Positions 8,587 to 18,139 of a stretch of 64,000 nucleotides of DNA are shown here, in pieces. Positions within the stretch are counted from its first letter, which is position 1. Every line of letters begins with the position of its first letter. The position numbers and the translations under genes are program-made. This DNA is from Endozoicomonas sp965199185 (lineage in GTDB: Bacteria > Pseudomonadota > Gammaproteobacteria > Pseudomonadales > Endozoicomonadaceae), in assembly GCA_965199185.1 (NCBI GenBank), contig CBDAQW010000039.1:62001-126000 (forward strand), given 5' to 3'. Under the pieces are notes generated by a model that saw nothing but the letters and a program-made list of their open reading frames with translations, searched no databases and was not told the origin of the DNA.

Positions 8587-9824
8587 CAGGGCGATCTCAT
8601 TTAGCACTAACTTTCAAATAATTCCTTGAAGCAGCAGTGTTCTGTATTCGTCATCCGCTGCCGCCATGATGCGCTTGTTCTTGATGCCAAGCTTTAAGGT
8701 AGTCTCCTGCTTCAGCAAGTTTAGAGCTATTTGTCTGAATATCGCCATATTCTCTGGGCCAAAGCCTTTTCTAATACGACACTCGTCTTCTCTAAAGCCA
8801 ATGTCGAGTACCCAGTGCAGATTGTTCTCCACCGACCAATGAGATCGCACTGAATTCATGAAGTGCTTGGCACCTGTGGTTAGGCTAGAAATAAAATATC
8901 GACGCTCAATACTCACCTGATCACCTTCATGACGCTCACCTTCAACAACCCCTATCATAGCGAGATCTTTCCAGTCTTCACGCTGGACAAGCCAATGAAT
9001 ATCAGTACTTGTCCAACAGCGACGTATTTCTATTCGTCCATGACCTTTTTCTATCGTTTCATGAAAACTTGCGCTTTCAGATAGCTTTTCCTTTGTCGCC
9101 AGATCATCAAGATAAAGCTTGATATCATCGTGTAGGTGCGGCTGGTTTCCTTTTACAGCCAGCAGGTAGTGCGCATTTTTATCTCTGATTTTTTCAGCGA
9201 TCGCTCTTTGGCAGCCCATAGCGTCAGTGCTGACAATGCACCCGCTGATCTCTAGCATATCGAGAAGTGCTGGAATAGCGGTTATCTCATTAGACTTGGC
9301 TGCTGTCTTAAGTTGCCCAAGTACCATACCTGTCTGGCTGGCCCATGCGTTGACCATATGGATAGCGGCCTTGTTATCACCTTTATCGTATGAGCGACGC
9401 AGTGTTTTTCCATCAATAGCGATGACTTCACCATGAGTACGCTCAGCAATTTGTTTAACCCAGGTTATAAAACATTGGCGAAACTCATCTGGATCAAGTC
9501 GTTCAAAAACTCGAATAAATGTGTGATGAGATGGGACGCCATGAGGAAGAGGGATATGAAGCTTTAGCCAGGATTTCTTTTTCTTGGCAAGTTCTGAGAC
9601 CATCTTCCAGTCTTCAGCGCCACAAGTGATCATGCAAACAGCTATGAAAACAAGGTTTGGCAGAGGATAACGATGATTATCAGCACGAATTTCAGTCAGT
9701 TCGGAAAATGCATCCAAGAGGGTCATATATGGCATCCTTAGTCTTAGGGTGGAGAATGCCATACCTTTTGAGTTGTTTTAATGTCACAGGGCAAAGTATG
9801 TTAGTGCCAAATGAGATTGCCCTG
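8587..9824 (-). mobile_element. ISAs1-family insertion sequence, left copy (1238 bp)
   Basis: Bounded by inverted repeats starting CAGGGCGATCTCATTTAGCA at 8587 and, read inward from 9824, CAGGGCAATCTCATTTGGCA (23 of the first 25 bases match). One transposase gene fills it. The outer flank at 9825-9834 (CAACGGAATG) is the exact reverse complement of the flank of the right copy at 27582-27591, and both lie in hsdR sequence. The flank at 8577-8586 does not match the remaining flank at 26334-26343. Confidence 0.93.
8614..9726 (-). CDS. ISAs1-family DDE transposase
   Basis: A 370-residue transposase if started at the ATG at 9726, which has AAGGA seven bases upstream; an upstream ATG at 9762 would add 12 residues. 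An N-terminal DUF4338-like/H-repeat-associated region is followed by the DDE catalytic domain, with DGKTLRRSYDKG, STDAMGCQ and DIGFREDE as landmark segments. The protein is identical to that of the copy at 26442-27554, so at least this part of the two elements has not diverged. Confidence 0.93.
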   Translation of the reverse strand: MTLLDAFSELTEIRADNHRYPLPNLVFIAVCMITCGAEDWKMVSELAKKKKSWLKLHIPLPHGVPSHHTFIRVFERLDPDEFRQCFITWVKQIAERTHGEVIAIDGKTLRRSYDKGDNKAAIHMVNAWASQTGMVLGQLKTAAKSNEITAIPALLDMLEISGCIVSTDAMGCQRAIAEKIRDKNAHYLLAVKGNQPHLHDDIKLYLDDLATKEKLSESASFHETIEKGHGRIEIRRCWTSTDIHWLVQREDWKDLAMIGVVEGERHEGDQVSIERRYFISSLTTGAKHFMNSVRSHWSVENNLHWVLDIGFREDECRIRKGFGPENMAIFRQIALNLLKQETTLKLGIKNKRIMAAADDEYRTLLLQGII

Positions 9825-11891
9825 CAACGGAATGCCGATGGCACTGCCAAGCCCAGCAAGTGGCAAGAACAAAGCCGGGAGGCGGTGGACTTTCAGGTGC
9901 TCACCACCAAACCCAATTTTTATGTGCTGGTGGATGAAGCTCATCGCAGTCAGTACGGGTTTCTGGCGGCGTTTATGCGGGCGAGTTTGCCCAATGCCAA
10001 ATTTGTTGCCTTTACCGGTACGCCGTTGTTTAAAGATGACCGGAATACCTTGGAGGAGTTTGGCTCTGGCGACTATATCGACACCTACCGGCTGGACGAA
10101 GCGGTGGCCGATGGCGCAACCCTGCCTATCAAATATCTCGAAGGTATGACGGACCTGACCGTTGACCCGGAACTGGATAAAGCCTTCAAAGATACCTTCG
10201 CCAAAGAAGACGAAGCCCGACAGAAACATTTAAAGCAGGCACTGTTGAAAAAACGTCGCACGGCGTCTGACCGTATTGATGAAAATGCCCGGCATCTGGT
10301 GGCGCATTTTCTGTCCAGTGTTAAAGCCAAAGGGTTTAAAGGTTTGCTGGTGTGCGACGGGCGGGCAATGGCAGTGCGCTACAAGGATACGCTGGATGCC
10401 ATCATGGCGGAGCGTGCCGGGGCAGGACTGGCCACCTTTGCAAGCCGGGTGGTGATTTCTCTGGGCGGGATCACTGAAAACAGAACGCAGGTCAATGAAG
10501 CCAGAGCAGCCTATGAAGTCCACGGCATCAAACACAAGCTGCAAAGTATTGAAGAACGGGTTCGGGATGAGATCAAAGCGGGTAAACAGCCAGTGGCAGT
10601 GCCGACGGATGAGATTCCCAAGCTGGTGAATGAGCTGTTTAAAAAACCGTATGGCGACGAATCTAAGAATGATCAGCAGGCTACAGCGCCTGCGGCGGAT
10701 GAAAAGTTTAACAACATTGGCTTGCTGATTGTCTCAGACATGCTGCTGACCGGGTGGGATGCACCCATCGTTAATACCTTGTATCTGGACAAGCCACTGA
10801 AGGAACACACACTGTTGCAGGCCATTGCGCGGGTGAACCGAACCCGCAAGGGCAAGAGTGCCGGATACATTGTGGATTATCACGGGGTGGTGGAATATCT
10901 GGATGATGCGCTGAAGATCTACAGCGGCGATGTGACATCGGAACAGATCTGGACGGACATCAACAGCGAGTTGCCCAAGCTGGAAACCGCCCTGCAAAAA
11001 GTGCTCGACCTGTTACCTAAAAAACACGATCTGATCAAACAGCCGGAGCTGTATAAGGAAGATGCTGATCTCTATCTTGACCCGGATGTGCGGCTGGATG
11101 TGGTGGATGAGTTTCTGATGTCGTTCAAGGCGTTTAATGCCCGTCTGGATGTGGTGTTGCCCGATGAACGCGGTGCCCGGTATAAGCCCTATTTTAAAGT
11201 GCTTGGGGAAATCCGGCTGGCACTGAAACATAAGCTGCCCGGCGATGCCCATGCGGGCCCCTTGGGACAACTGGAATCGGAACTGCTGCAACAGTTGCTG
11301 GATGAACATGTTCAGGCCGATGAAGTGCGCAGCCTGCTGAGTAAAGAGATTTCCATTCTTGATGCCAGTGATATGGAGCGTCTGCGTAAACTGAAAAGTG
11401 CAGGCAGCCAGGCACTGGCGATGAAAAACCAGCTCAAGCGAACCATTGCCACCGGCAAAAAGAAGAATCCCGGCTTTTATGGGCCGCTGGAAGCCGCACT
11501 GCAAAAGCTGATTGAAGATGAAAAGGAAAAACGCATTGAGCAGGCGGAGTTTCTGAAGCAGTTGGAACTGTTCAGTCAGCAGGTGCGGGAAAAGGCATCG
11601 GGGGCGCAGCAGGCGGGCTTTGAATCTCCGGCGCAGATGGCGGTTTACGATTATCTGAACACTCAGTTTGAAGAACAGGGCGATGTATCTGCTACCCAGT
11701 GGACCCGCGCCCTGTTTGAAGATGAGGACATTGGTGCAGTGCTGTCCAGCCCGATCTGGAAAGAAAAGAAAGAAGTTCATAAAGAACTGCAAAAACAGAT
11801 TCGTAAAAAACTTCGGGCGCTGGCAGGCTGGGATATGAGCACAGCCCGGCAACATGCTGCTACGTTGTTTGATATTTTATTAAATAACTGA
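9825..11891 (+). pseudogene. hsdR: hsdR 3' fragment (type I restriction endonuclease, motor and C-terminal part)
   Basis: Continues the HsdR reading frame that is cut at 27582 on the other side of the inversion. Codons for QRNA are present in both halves because they lie in the 10-bp target duplication. Visible features are the helicase DEAH box (LVDEAHRSQYG), a TGTPL motif and the second RecA-like domain (SDMLLTGWDAP; QAIARVNRTRKG), then a helical C-terminal region. The frame is open backwards into the IS to an ATG at 9657, so a truncated motor protein could be made, but it lacks the nuclease and Walker A. The ygjP-like gene follows after 17 bp. Confidence 0.92.
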
Positions 11892-11908
11892 CCCCGGATT
11901 GCACCCCT

Positions 11909-12610
11909 ATGCCTGTTTACCAATACGGTACTACCGCCATCGAGTGGGAATTTCAGGAAGCGCCCAGACTCAAGCGTCATACCGTGACGGTGGAGCGGGG
12001 CAAGCCTGTGCTGTTGCGTGGCCAGCTTGTATCGGATGCTGAGAAAGAAGAACTGATCCGTTACCGGGCACTCTGGATCAAGGAAAAACTGGCGGAAGTG
12101 AACCGCCCCTTGAAAGCCGATTTTGTCACCGGTAGCCGTCTGCTGTATCGGGGCAAAACCTGGTACTGCGAAGTGAAGCCCGCCCTTGAATTAAGACAGC
12201 CACTGATCACTTTTAATGCAAGCCGTTTTTTTATCCAGTCGCCGGAAGGCAGCAGCCTGTCCAGGGAGTCGCTGAAGGTTGCCAGAGAAGCGTTCTTTCG
12301 TGAGAAGGCGAAGGATAAACTGTTCCCAAGAATTCGCTACTGGCAGCGGCAGACGGGACTTACCGCCAAGGGAGCCAAGCTGTTCAAGTTTCAGCGTCGC
12401 TGGGCCAGCTGCACCGATGACAATATACTTGAATTCCATCCCCGGTGTATGGAGTTTACGCCGTCGGTACTGGACTATGTGATTGTTCATGAGCTGTGCC
12501 ATATCGTGCAGAAGAATCACGATAAGGCGTTCTGGCGGCTGGTTAAAAAACACTACCCGGAATGGGAAAGATGTCATCAGGAGGTTGAGCGGTTGGGGGT
12601 TGAGGTGTGA
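11909..12610 (+). CDS. YgjP-like (DUF45/WLM) zinc metallopeptidase
   Basis: A 233-residue protein with the zinc-binding HELCH motif near residue 192, followed by a further histidine in the HDKAFWRLV context, as in the YgjP/SprT-like domain. Preceding RRWASCT is another family hallmark. Genes of this family are commonly the last gene of type I restriction operons. Here it lies 17 bp behind the hsdR 3' fragment and was presumably co-transcribed with hsdMSR before the rearrangement. The substrate is unknown. Confidence 0.88.
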   Translation: MPVYQYGTTAIEWEFQEAPRLKRHTVTVERGKPVLLRGQLVSDAEKEELIRYRALWIKEKLAEVNRPLKADFVTGSRLLYRGKTWYCEVKPALELRQPLITFNASRFFIQSPEGSSLSRESLKVAREAFFREKAKDKLFPRIRYWQRQTGLTAKGAKLFKFQRRWASCTDDNILEFHPRCMEFTPSVLDYVIVHELCHIVQKNHDKAFWRLVKKHYPEWERCHQEVERLGVEV

Positions 12611-12757
12611 GTTTTAGAATGTATATTGTTCAAAACCAGCCACAGCGCCATGGTTCCACTTTGCTTTAAACACTGAGCCTCCAGGCATTAATCCAGATCT
12701 GCATTTTTCTCGTTGTCGAAAATTAATACTGGCTTGTGCAAGCTGAAAATCAACGAC

Positions 12758-12784
12758 AAAAAGCCAGCAGAAAACCGGCTTTTT
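12758..12784 (+). terminator. Rho-independent terminator after the ygjP-like gene
   Basis: The stem AAAAGCC/GGCTTTT encloses a short loop and ends in a T run. It lies about 150 bp downstream of the metallopeptidase stop codon. The symmetric A/T tracts would allow action in both directions. Confidence 0.6.
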
Positions 12785-12821
12785 GAAAGCCCCGGTGTGT
12801 GTCTTTAAATTTCAATAGTCA

Positions 12822-13002
12822 ACCCGATGTGTGACTTTTATCTCGTAGGTTGCCAATCCATGGCTTATGGGTTCTGTACGCTCCCTGTACAGAATGACAG
12901 CGAGTAGAGGTTTTGTGCACTCTGCTGTCATCCCGTACAGGGACTGTACGGGATCCACGTGGCATGGATAGCCATGTTGAAATTAAAAGTCACACGCCGG
13001 GT
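12822..13002. repeat. 181-bp palindromic mobile repeat, copy 1
   Basis: The terminal inverted repeats are ACCCGATGTGTGACTTTTA on the left and, as reverse complement of the right end, ACCCGGCGTGTGACTTTTA. Inside are two perfect hairpins, TTCTGTAC/GTACAGAA and ATCCCGTACAG/CTGTACGGGAT. The length equals the copy at 60020-60200. A partial end of another copy (12791-12817, CCCGGTGTGTG...) lies immediately to the left, so one copy may have landed in or next to another. Together with the terminator at 12758 this fills the gap between the ygjP-like gene and the transporter. Confidence 0.8.
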
Positions 13003-13015
13003 TTGAAATTAACGA

Positions 13016-14281
13016 TCAGACAAAGAAAACCAGTAGGAAAACAATATTAAGCAATATTGGAATAATGGTCTTCTTGGCAATTTCCAGGGTGTCCACGTTG
13101 GCCAGGCCAGACAGTACAATGAGGGCGCCAGCCAGTGGGGAGGCAGTTCGGCCCAGAGAGCCGGACAGTTGTACCGCTGAACCAAGGTTGGCAATCTCCA
13201 TGCCTAGTTGTGGAGCAAATGGGGTTACTGCTTCGTTAAATGCGTAGGCTGCAGCATCACCGGAGCCGGTGATCATCGCCAGTAACATTGGGCCTATAGT
13301 ACCGCCAAACTTGGCGATTTCAGGAGTATTGATCAGAACCTGAATAGCGGCATCAATGAGTCCTAGTGATTTCAGGCCAGCAACAAAAACGGCAGCGGCA
13401 ATAATAATACCAATAACGTTACCAAAAGCACTGCTCATGCCATCAAAGAATTGCTTGGTGACTTCAGCAGGGTTGGCGCGGGTTACAACCACTGCGTAGA
13501 TGGCGCCAACCAGCATTGCCTGAGCGACACCAAATTGCAAATCACCAAACCAGCCCATGGTGGAACCGATCAGCAGGATGATAGGAAAGAGTGGAGCGAT
13601 AGCCATCGGCAGATTGACAGGGGATTTCTCACTGTCTTGCTCGACACCTTCATAGACATAACCTTTATGAGTTCCGGTCATGATGGCGACCACAGTAATA
13701 CTCACAGCACCGAGCAAGCCAATGATGGCTGTATAAGGGGCGTGAACAGCAATAACCTCAATCAGATCCATATTGTTCAGATCGCCTACAAATGCGTTAT
13801 GGGCATTACCTGGAGATAGTGCAGAGCCGTAAGTGCCAAGAGCAATGGTTGCAGCGGCAGTCGCTGGATGAACACCCCGGGACATGAGAAGAGGAATCAG
13901 CACTGCGCCTACTGCAGCCGCACAACCTGCTGCGGACGTCAGCGGAATGTTGATGGCAAAGGTGATCAGTGTGGCGCAGGGAATAATCAGGATGCCAATT
14001 TTACCCAGTGCACCTGTGAACAGGTTAACCAGTTGCTTGTCGCACTTGGTATACGACATAACAAATGCAAAGCCCATGACTGAGCAGATCGCCTGAATCA
14101 GCGACGCTGTTACCATCCGGCTGGCAAAGGCGTCCAGAGCACCGATGGGTGATAGTGCAAGTGTGCACATGACCAAGCCGGAAACAAACAACACTAGCCG
14201 TGTTTCAATGCGGCGGATGAGGGCATAAATCGTCCCCGCGATACAAGGTATCCCCGCTAATAATGCCAAACTTCCCGTCAT
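13016..14281 (-). CDS. DcuC-type anaerobic C4-dicarboxylate transporter
   Basis: A polytopic inner-membrane protein of 421 residues with about 10-12 hydrophobic helices. It resembles the DcuC family (anaerobic succinate efflux and C4-dicarboxylate exchange), with conserved ALGTYGSALSPGNAHN and GSGDAAAYAFNEAVTP segments. It is somewhat shorter than E. coli DcuC. Two FNR-like boxes lie in the AT-rich region upstream, which would suit anaerobic expression. Substrate assignment within this superfamily is uncertain. Confidence 0.8.
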   Translation of the reverse strand: MTGSLALLAGIPCIAGTIYALIRRIETRLVLFVSGLVMCTLALSPIGALDAFASRMVTASLIQAICSVMGFAFVMSYTKCDKQLVNLFTGALGKIGILIIPCATLITFAINIPLTSAAGCAAAVGAVLIPLLMSRGVHPATAAATIALGTYGSALSPGNAHNAFVGDLNNMDLIEVIAVHAPYTAIIGLLGAVSITVVAIMTGTHKGYVYEGVEQDSEKSPVNLPMAIAPLFPIILLIGSTMGWFGDLQFGVAQAMLVGAIYAVVVTRANPAEVTKQFFDGMSSAFGNVIGIIIAAAVFVAGLKSLGLIDAAIQVLINTPEIAKFGGTIGPMLLAMITGSGDAAAYAFNEAVTPFAPQLGMEIANLGSAVQLSGSLGRTASPLAGALIVLSGLANVDTLEIAKKTIIPILLNIVFLLVFFV

Positions 14282-14342
14282 GATTTTAGATCCATGTAAA
14301 AAAACTGAGGCGGGAATTTATATGATCTATAGTTCTAATTTA

Positions 14343-14405
14343 TTGATATATATCGGTATTTTGAATAAAAAATAAATAATTAATAACTTTTTTGATATAA
14401 AGCAA
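14343..14405. promoter_or_regulatory. Two FNR/Anr-like boxes between the dcuC-type gene and pepD
   Basis: In the AT-rich divergent intergenic region, TTGATATATATCGG (14343-14356) and TTGATATAAAGCAA (14392-14405) match the consensus TTGAT-N4-ATCAA at 8/10 and 9/10 positions. E. coli dcuC is FNR-activated, so anaerobic control of the transporter is plausible. AT-richness makes chance matches possible. Confidence 0.4.
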
Positions 14406-14490
14406 AACTAGTCTTGATGGCCGGTCTAACAGGTTGACGCTAAAGAGTGCTGTGTATAGAAAGTGGGGCTTAATTTTTTAGGGGGCTATT

Positions 14491-15939
14491 ATGGATCAAT
14501 TACGGAATTCAGCTGCAGGTCAGGTTTGGGAACAGTTTCTGGCAATCTGTTCAATTCCTCACCCATCCAACCATGAGGAGCGCATTTGCGAATTCATTAT
14601 TGAATTTGCTAAAGAGCGTGGGTTGAAATGGGAACAAGACGACATTGGTAATGTGGTTGTTACAAAACCGGCAACACAGGGTAACGAGCACGTGCCTGGT
14701 ATTATTCTGCAATCCCATGTGGATATGGTGCCGGAGAAAAACAGTGACTCATCGCACGACTTTCTTAATGACCCGATTCAAACCCTGATTGAAGGTGAAT
14801 GGCTGACGGCCAAAGGGACGACGCTTGGTGCAGATAATGGGGTTGGTGCCGCTGCCGCTCTGGCAGTACTGGCATCCAATGAGATGGTTCATGGTTCTAT
14901 AGAAGCGCTGTTCACGGTAGTGGAAGAAAAGGGCATGATTGGTGCGCGTAACCTGGCTTCCGATATGTTGACCGGTACTGTCATGCTCAATACTGATACG
15001 GAAGAAGAGGGAGAGCTCTTTATTGGCTGTGCCGGAGGTATTCGGATTTACACAAAAGGAGAATATGAGCAGGAGCAGGCGGCTGACACGGACCACTTTT
15101 TCAAGCTGTCACTGACGGGGTTGCTGGGTGGGCATTCCGGTACCGATATTCATCTTGGTCGCGCTAATGCGATTCAGGTGATGGCGGGGGTGATTCAGTC
15201 GCTGGCAGACAACGGAGTTCGTCTTTCTCAATTTGACGGCGGTGGTCGAGTCAATGTTATTCCGAGAGAAGCTGAGGCGATTATCGCGATTCCTCAGGAA
15301 AAAAAGACCGTTGTCGCCGGTCTGATTGATAGTGTAAGCAGCCAGCTGAAGTCTGAATATCCGCAAGAAGAGAATCTCACTTTAGCTTTAGTGGAAATGG
15401 ATGAAAGATCATCAGTTCTGCCAGTCGAATTGCAAACCCGCTGGATTGATGCGTTGTCAAACTGTCCGCTGGGTGTGCAAAAAATGAGCACAGTGGTTGA
15501 GGGTGTTGTAGAAACCTCCTGCAATCTGGGTGTTGCCAAAATTACAGAAGGTACTATCTGGATTGAAAATATGCCCAGAAGCCTGGTTGATCAGGAATGT
15601 CTGGCAACCGCTGAAAAAATCAAGACTTTATTTATCAGTCTGGGGGCAGAAAGTTGGGATGAAAATGGTTATCCCGGCTGGCAACCAAATCCGGCGTCTT
15701 TGGCTCTGGCGAAAGTGAAAGCAACTTATGAGATGCTTTTCGATAAGTCACCGGCATTAAAAGTAGTTCATGCCGGTCTTGAGTGTGGATTATTGAGTAA
15801 AGCTTATCCTGAATGGGATATTGTCTCCTTTGGTCCAACCATCACGGGGGCGCATTCTCCGGATGAGCGAGTGCATATCGCCAGTGTTGATCGATTTTGG
15901 CAGCTTCTGACTCATAGTATTGAAGCGTTCACCCAATAA
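14491..15939 (+). CDS. pepD: Aminoacyl-histidine dipeptidase PepD (peptidase M20)
   Basis: A cytosolic zinc dipeptidase (Xaa-His and other dipeptides) of 482 residues, as in E. coli PepD. Metal and catalytic motifs are present: QSHVDMVPEK near residue 79, LGADNGVG near 113, and VVEEKGMIG near 145, followed by DTEEEGE. The start is supported by a strong AGGGGG nine bases upstream. It is followed by a bidirectional terminator shared with thiC. Confidence 0.93.
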   Translation: MDQLRNSAAGQVWEQFLAICSIPHPSNHEERICEFIIEFAKERGLKWEQDDIGNVVVTKPATQGNEHVPGIILQSHVDMVPEKNSDSSHDFLNDPIQTLIEGEWLTAKGTTLGADNGVGAAAALAVLASNEMVHGSIEALFTVVEEKGMIGARNLASDMLTGTVMLNTDTEEEGELFIGCAGGIRIYTKGEYEQEQAADTDHFFKLSLTGLLGGHSGTDIHLGRANAIQVMAGVIQSLADNGVRLSQFDGGGRVNVIPREAEAIIAIPQEKKTVVAGLIDSVSSQLKSEYPQEENLTLALVEMDERSSVLPVELQTRWIDALSNCPLGVQKMSTVVEGVVETSCNLGVAKITEGTIWIENMPRSLVDQECLATAEKIKTLFISLGAESWDENGYPGWQPNPASLALAKVKATYEMLFDKSPALKVVHAGLECGLLSKAYPEWDIVSFGPTITGAHSPDERVHIASVDRFWQLLTHSIEAFTQ

Positions 15940-15962
15940 TCTCTGATCGTTGCTCGTTTGAA

Positions 15963-16005
15963 AAAATGCCATTCATCTGTAGTCAATGACAGTGAATGGC
16001 ATTTT
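15963..16005. terminator. Bidirectional terminator between pepD and thiC
   Basis: A perfect 13-bp stem, AAAATGCCATTCA with TGAATGGCATTTT, encloses a 17-base loop and is flanked by A tracts on one side and T tracts on the other. It sits between the convergent pepD and thiC genes, so it can end both transcripts. Confidence 0.85.
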
Positions 16006-16063
16006 GGTTTAATGCCTTTGGTCATTATTAAAACCTTGTTGAACAGGTATCAGAAGCGAGCAT

Positions 16064-17791
16064 TTAACTCATCGTTTCAAGATCTCTGACATCCTGAGTC
16101 ATCCGCATCGGACAAAAAGCCGGACCGCACATAGAACAGAATTCGGACGTTTTGGCGTTGTCCTGGGGCAGGGTCTCATCGTGAAATGCTTTTGCTGTTT
16201 CAGGGTCAAGTCCAAGATTGAACTGATCATTCCAGCGAAATTCAAAGCGGGCTTTTGATAATGCGTCATCCCGAACCTGTGCGGCAGGGTGTCCTTTGGC
16301 AAGATCTGCCGCATGGGCTGCTATTTTATAGGCGATCAATCCCTGTTTGACATCATCGCGATTGGGTAAGCCCAGATGTTCTTTGGGTGTCACATAGCAG
16401 AGCATGGCGCAACCGTACCAGCCAATCATGGCGGCACCGATGCCGGAGGTGATGTGGTCGTAACCCGGAGCTATATCTGTGGTGAGAGGGCCAAGTGTAT
16501 AAAAAGGCGCGTCATGGCAGTGCTGCTGCTGCATGTCCATGTTTTCCCGGATCTTATGCATGGGGATATGACCAGGACCTTCAATCATAACCTGTACGTC
16601 GTATTCCCGGGCGATTTTTGTGAGCTCGCCCAAGGTGATCAGCTCGGCGAACTGGGCTTCATCGTTGGCATCGGCAATAGAACCGGGTCTTAATCCATCC
16701 CCCAGAGACAGGCTGACATCATAGGTCTGGCAAATCTCACAGAGATCACGAAAGTGTGTATAAAGAAAGTTCTCTGCATTGTGCAGCTCAGTCCACTGCG
16801 CCATAATGCCACCGCCGCGGGAGACGATACCGGTCACCCGGTGCTTGGTTTTAGCGGCATGACTCCTGAGTGTTCCGGCATGAACGGTGAAATAGTCGAC
16901 ACCTTGTTCGGCCTGTTCAATGAGTGTATCGCGCATGACAGCCCAGTTAAGGTCTTGCACTTTGCCATTCACCTTTTCCAGGCATTGATAAATAGGCACT
17001 GTGCCAATGGGGACCGGTGAATTACGAATCAGCCACTCCCGGGTTTCGTGAATGTTTTTGCCTGTGGATAAATCCATGACCGTATCGGCGCCCCAGCGAA
17101 TCGCCCAGAGCAACTTTTCCACTTCTTCTTCTATGGAGGAGGTGACCGGAGAGTTACCAATATTGGCGTTAACCTTGACAAGAAAATGACGGCCAATGAT
17201 CATGGGTTCGGATTCCGGATGATTAATGTTGGCAGGAATAATTGCTCGCCCTTCGGCCACTTCTTTGCGAACAAATTCCGGACTGATATGACCGGCTTCT
17301 TTCTTGCCCATATTTTCGCGAATAGCAATGTATTCCATTTCCGGGGTAATGATGCCCTGACGGGCATAATGCAATTGTGTTACTGTCCTTCTGGGTTTGG
17401 CTTTACGAGACGCCTTGAGGGTGTTGAAGCGGATGTTTTCAAGGCGCAGGTCGATTTCTCGTGTTCGGGAAAATGCTGATGAGGGATCTTGTAAATACTC
17501 TGTATCCCCTCGTTCTACAAGCCATGGTTCTCGCAAAGAGGGTAGACCTTTCGTTAGATCAGGTGTTTCGTTTCGTTCAGTGAAAATGCCTGATGTGTCG
17601 TATACCCTGACGGGGTCATTCGGTGTGGCACCAAAGCGGAGTGGTGAATCGTCAAGATGGATTTCGCGCATGCCTACCCGAATGTCAGTACGACTACCAG
17701 TCACATAAATCCTTTGAGATTTTGGAAAAGGTTTGCAGGCATCCGTCAGTATTTGAGGGTTAAAGTTCCCGGTTCTTTCTGTGCAGGCCAT
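16064..17791 (-). CDS. thiC: Phosphomethylpyrimidine synthase ThiC
   Basis: A radical-SAM enzyme that converts aminoimidazole ribotide into HMP-phosphate in thiamine synthesis. The C-terminal cluster motif CSMCGPAFCPM is present (CxxCx4C), as are the core segments NIGNSPV, EGPGHIPMHKIREN and YDVSLSLGDGLRPGS. I set the start at 17791 (AAGGA eight bases upstream), giving 575 residues; the frame stays open upstream but runs into the riboswitch leader. A TPP riboswitch precedes it. Confidence 0.96.
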   Translation of the reverse strand: MACTERTGNFNPQILTDACKPFPKSQRIYVTGSRTDIRVGMREIHLDDSPLRFGATPNDPVRVYDTSGIFTERNETPDLTKGLPSLREPWLVERGDTEYLQDPSSAFSRTREIDLRLENIRFNTLKASRKAKPRRTVTQLHYARQGIITPEMEYIAIRENMGKKEAGHISPEFVRKEVAEGRAIIPANINHPESEPMIIGRHFLVKVNANIGNSPVTSSIEEEVEKLLWAIRWGADTVMDLSTGKNIHETREWLIRNSPVPIGTVPIYQCLEKVNGKVQDLNWAVMRDTLIEQAEQGVDYFTVHAGTLRSHAAKTKHRVTGIVSRGGGIMAQWTELHNAENFLYTHFRDLCEICQTYDVSLSLGDGLRPGSIADANDEAQFAELITLGELTKIAREYDVQVMIEGPGHIPMHKIRENMDMQQQHCHDAPFYTLGPLTTDIAPGYDHITSGIGAAMIGWYGCAMLCYVTPKEHLGLPNRDDVKQGLIAYKIAAHAADLAKGHPAAQVRDDALSKARFEFRWNDQFNLGLDPETAKAFHDETLPQDNAKTSEFCSMCGPAFCPMRMTQDVRDLETMS

Positions 17792-17876
17792 GGTTAAATC
17801 CTTATCAGTATAGATGGCTTGCAGGTGCGCCCGGCGGTGTGTGACAACCAGCAAGAAAGACGACACTCACTGCACA

Positions 17877-17965
17877 CTTGTTCCCATCTCAGGTATTAAT
17901 CTGACCAGGCTTAACAAGTCTCGGCTCATGTTCGAGCCAGTCTCAGCCTTTGGCGCTCCGACAAG
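17877..17965 (-). promoter_or_regulatory. TPP riboswitch (THI element) upstream of thiC
   Basis: Read on the minus strand, the region shows the conserved order CTTGTCGGAGCGCC, then GGCTGAGA, a variable hairpin (GGCTCGAACATGAGCC), then CTGGTCAGATTAATACCTG and GGGAACAAG. The outer CTTGT/ACAAG stem closes it. This is the thiamin-pyrophosphate aptamer. It lies about 85 bases before the thiC start, as expected for feedback control by TPP. The expression platform (terminator versus ribosome-site blocking) is not clear. Confidence 0.95.
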
Positions 17966-18075
17966 ATGCGCTGAAGTATAGGTAAAAGACAATAACCTGC
18001 CATTGAATGAGTTGTTCTTCTGTATTTGGATGCGTGACGCTGAGTTGAACTAATAGCGGGTGGTTTGAAGAGGCG

Positions 18076-18111
18076 GAACTCCAACATGACACATTAATAA
18101 TGTTGGAGTTC
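18076..18111. repeat. Perfect 12-bp inverted repeat between the SDR gene and thiC leader
   Basis: GAACTCCAACAT and ATGTTGGAGTTC flank a 12-base loop. There is no T run on either side, so it is not a standard terminator, although it lies 3' of the SDR gene and 5' of the thiC riboswitch. It could be a processing hairpin or protein-binding site. Confidence 0.5.
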
Positions 18112-18139
18112 GTAGCGATGAAAGGCTGGCTTGTCAGAC

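Noticed and set aside
9657..11891. A single 744-residue helicase gene
   Set aside because: The first 56 codons lie in the IS; homology begins at the IS boundary, so it is an hsdR fragment and not a complete gene.
12191..12577. Antisense 128-codon frame over the ygjP-like gene
   Set aside because: It is a shadow frame opposite a clear metallopeptidase domain, with no ribosome site.
17792..17866. Upstream start for thiC giving 600 residues
   Set aside because: The extra 25 codons lie in the leader between the riboswitch and the AAGGA-ATG start and do not look like ThiC.
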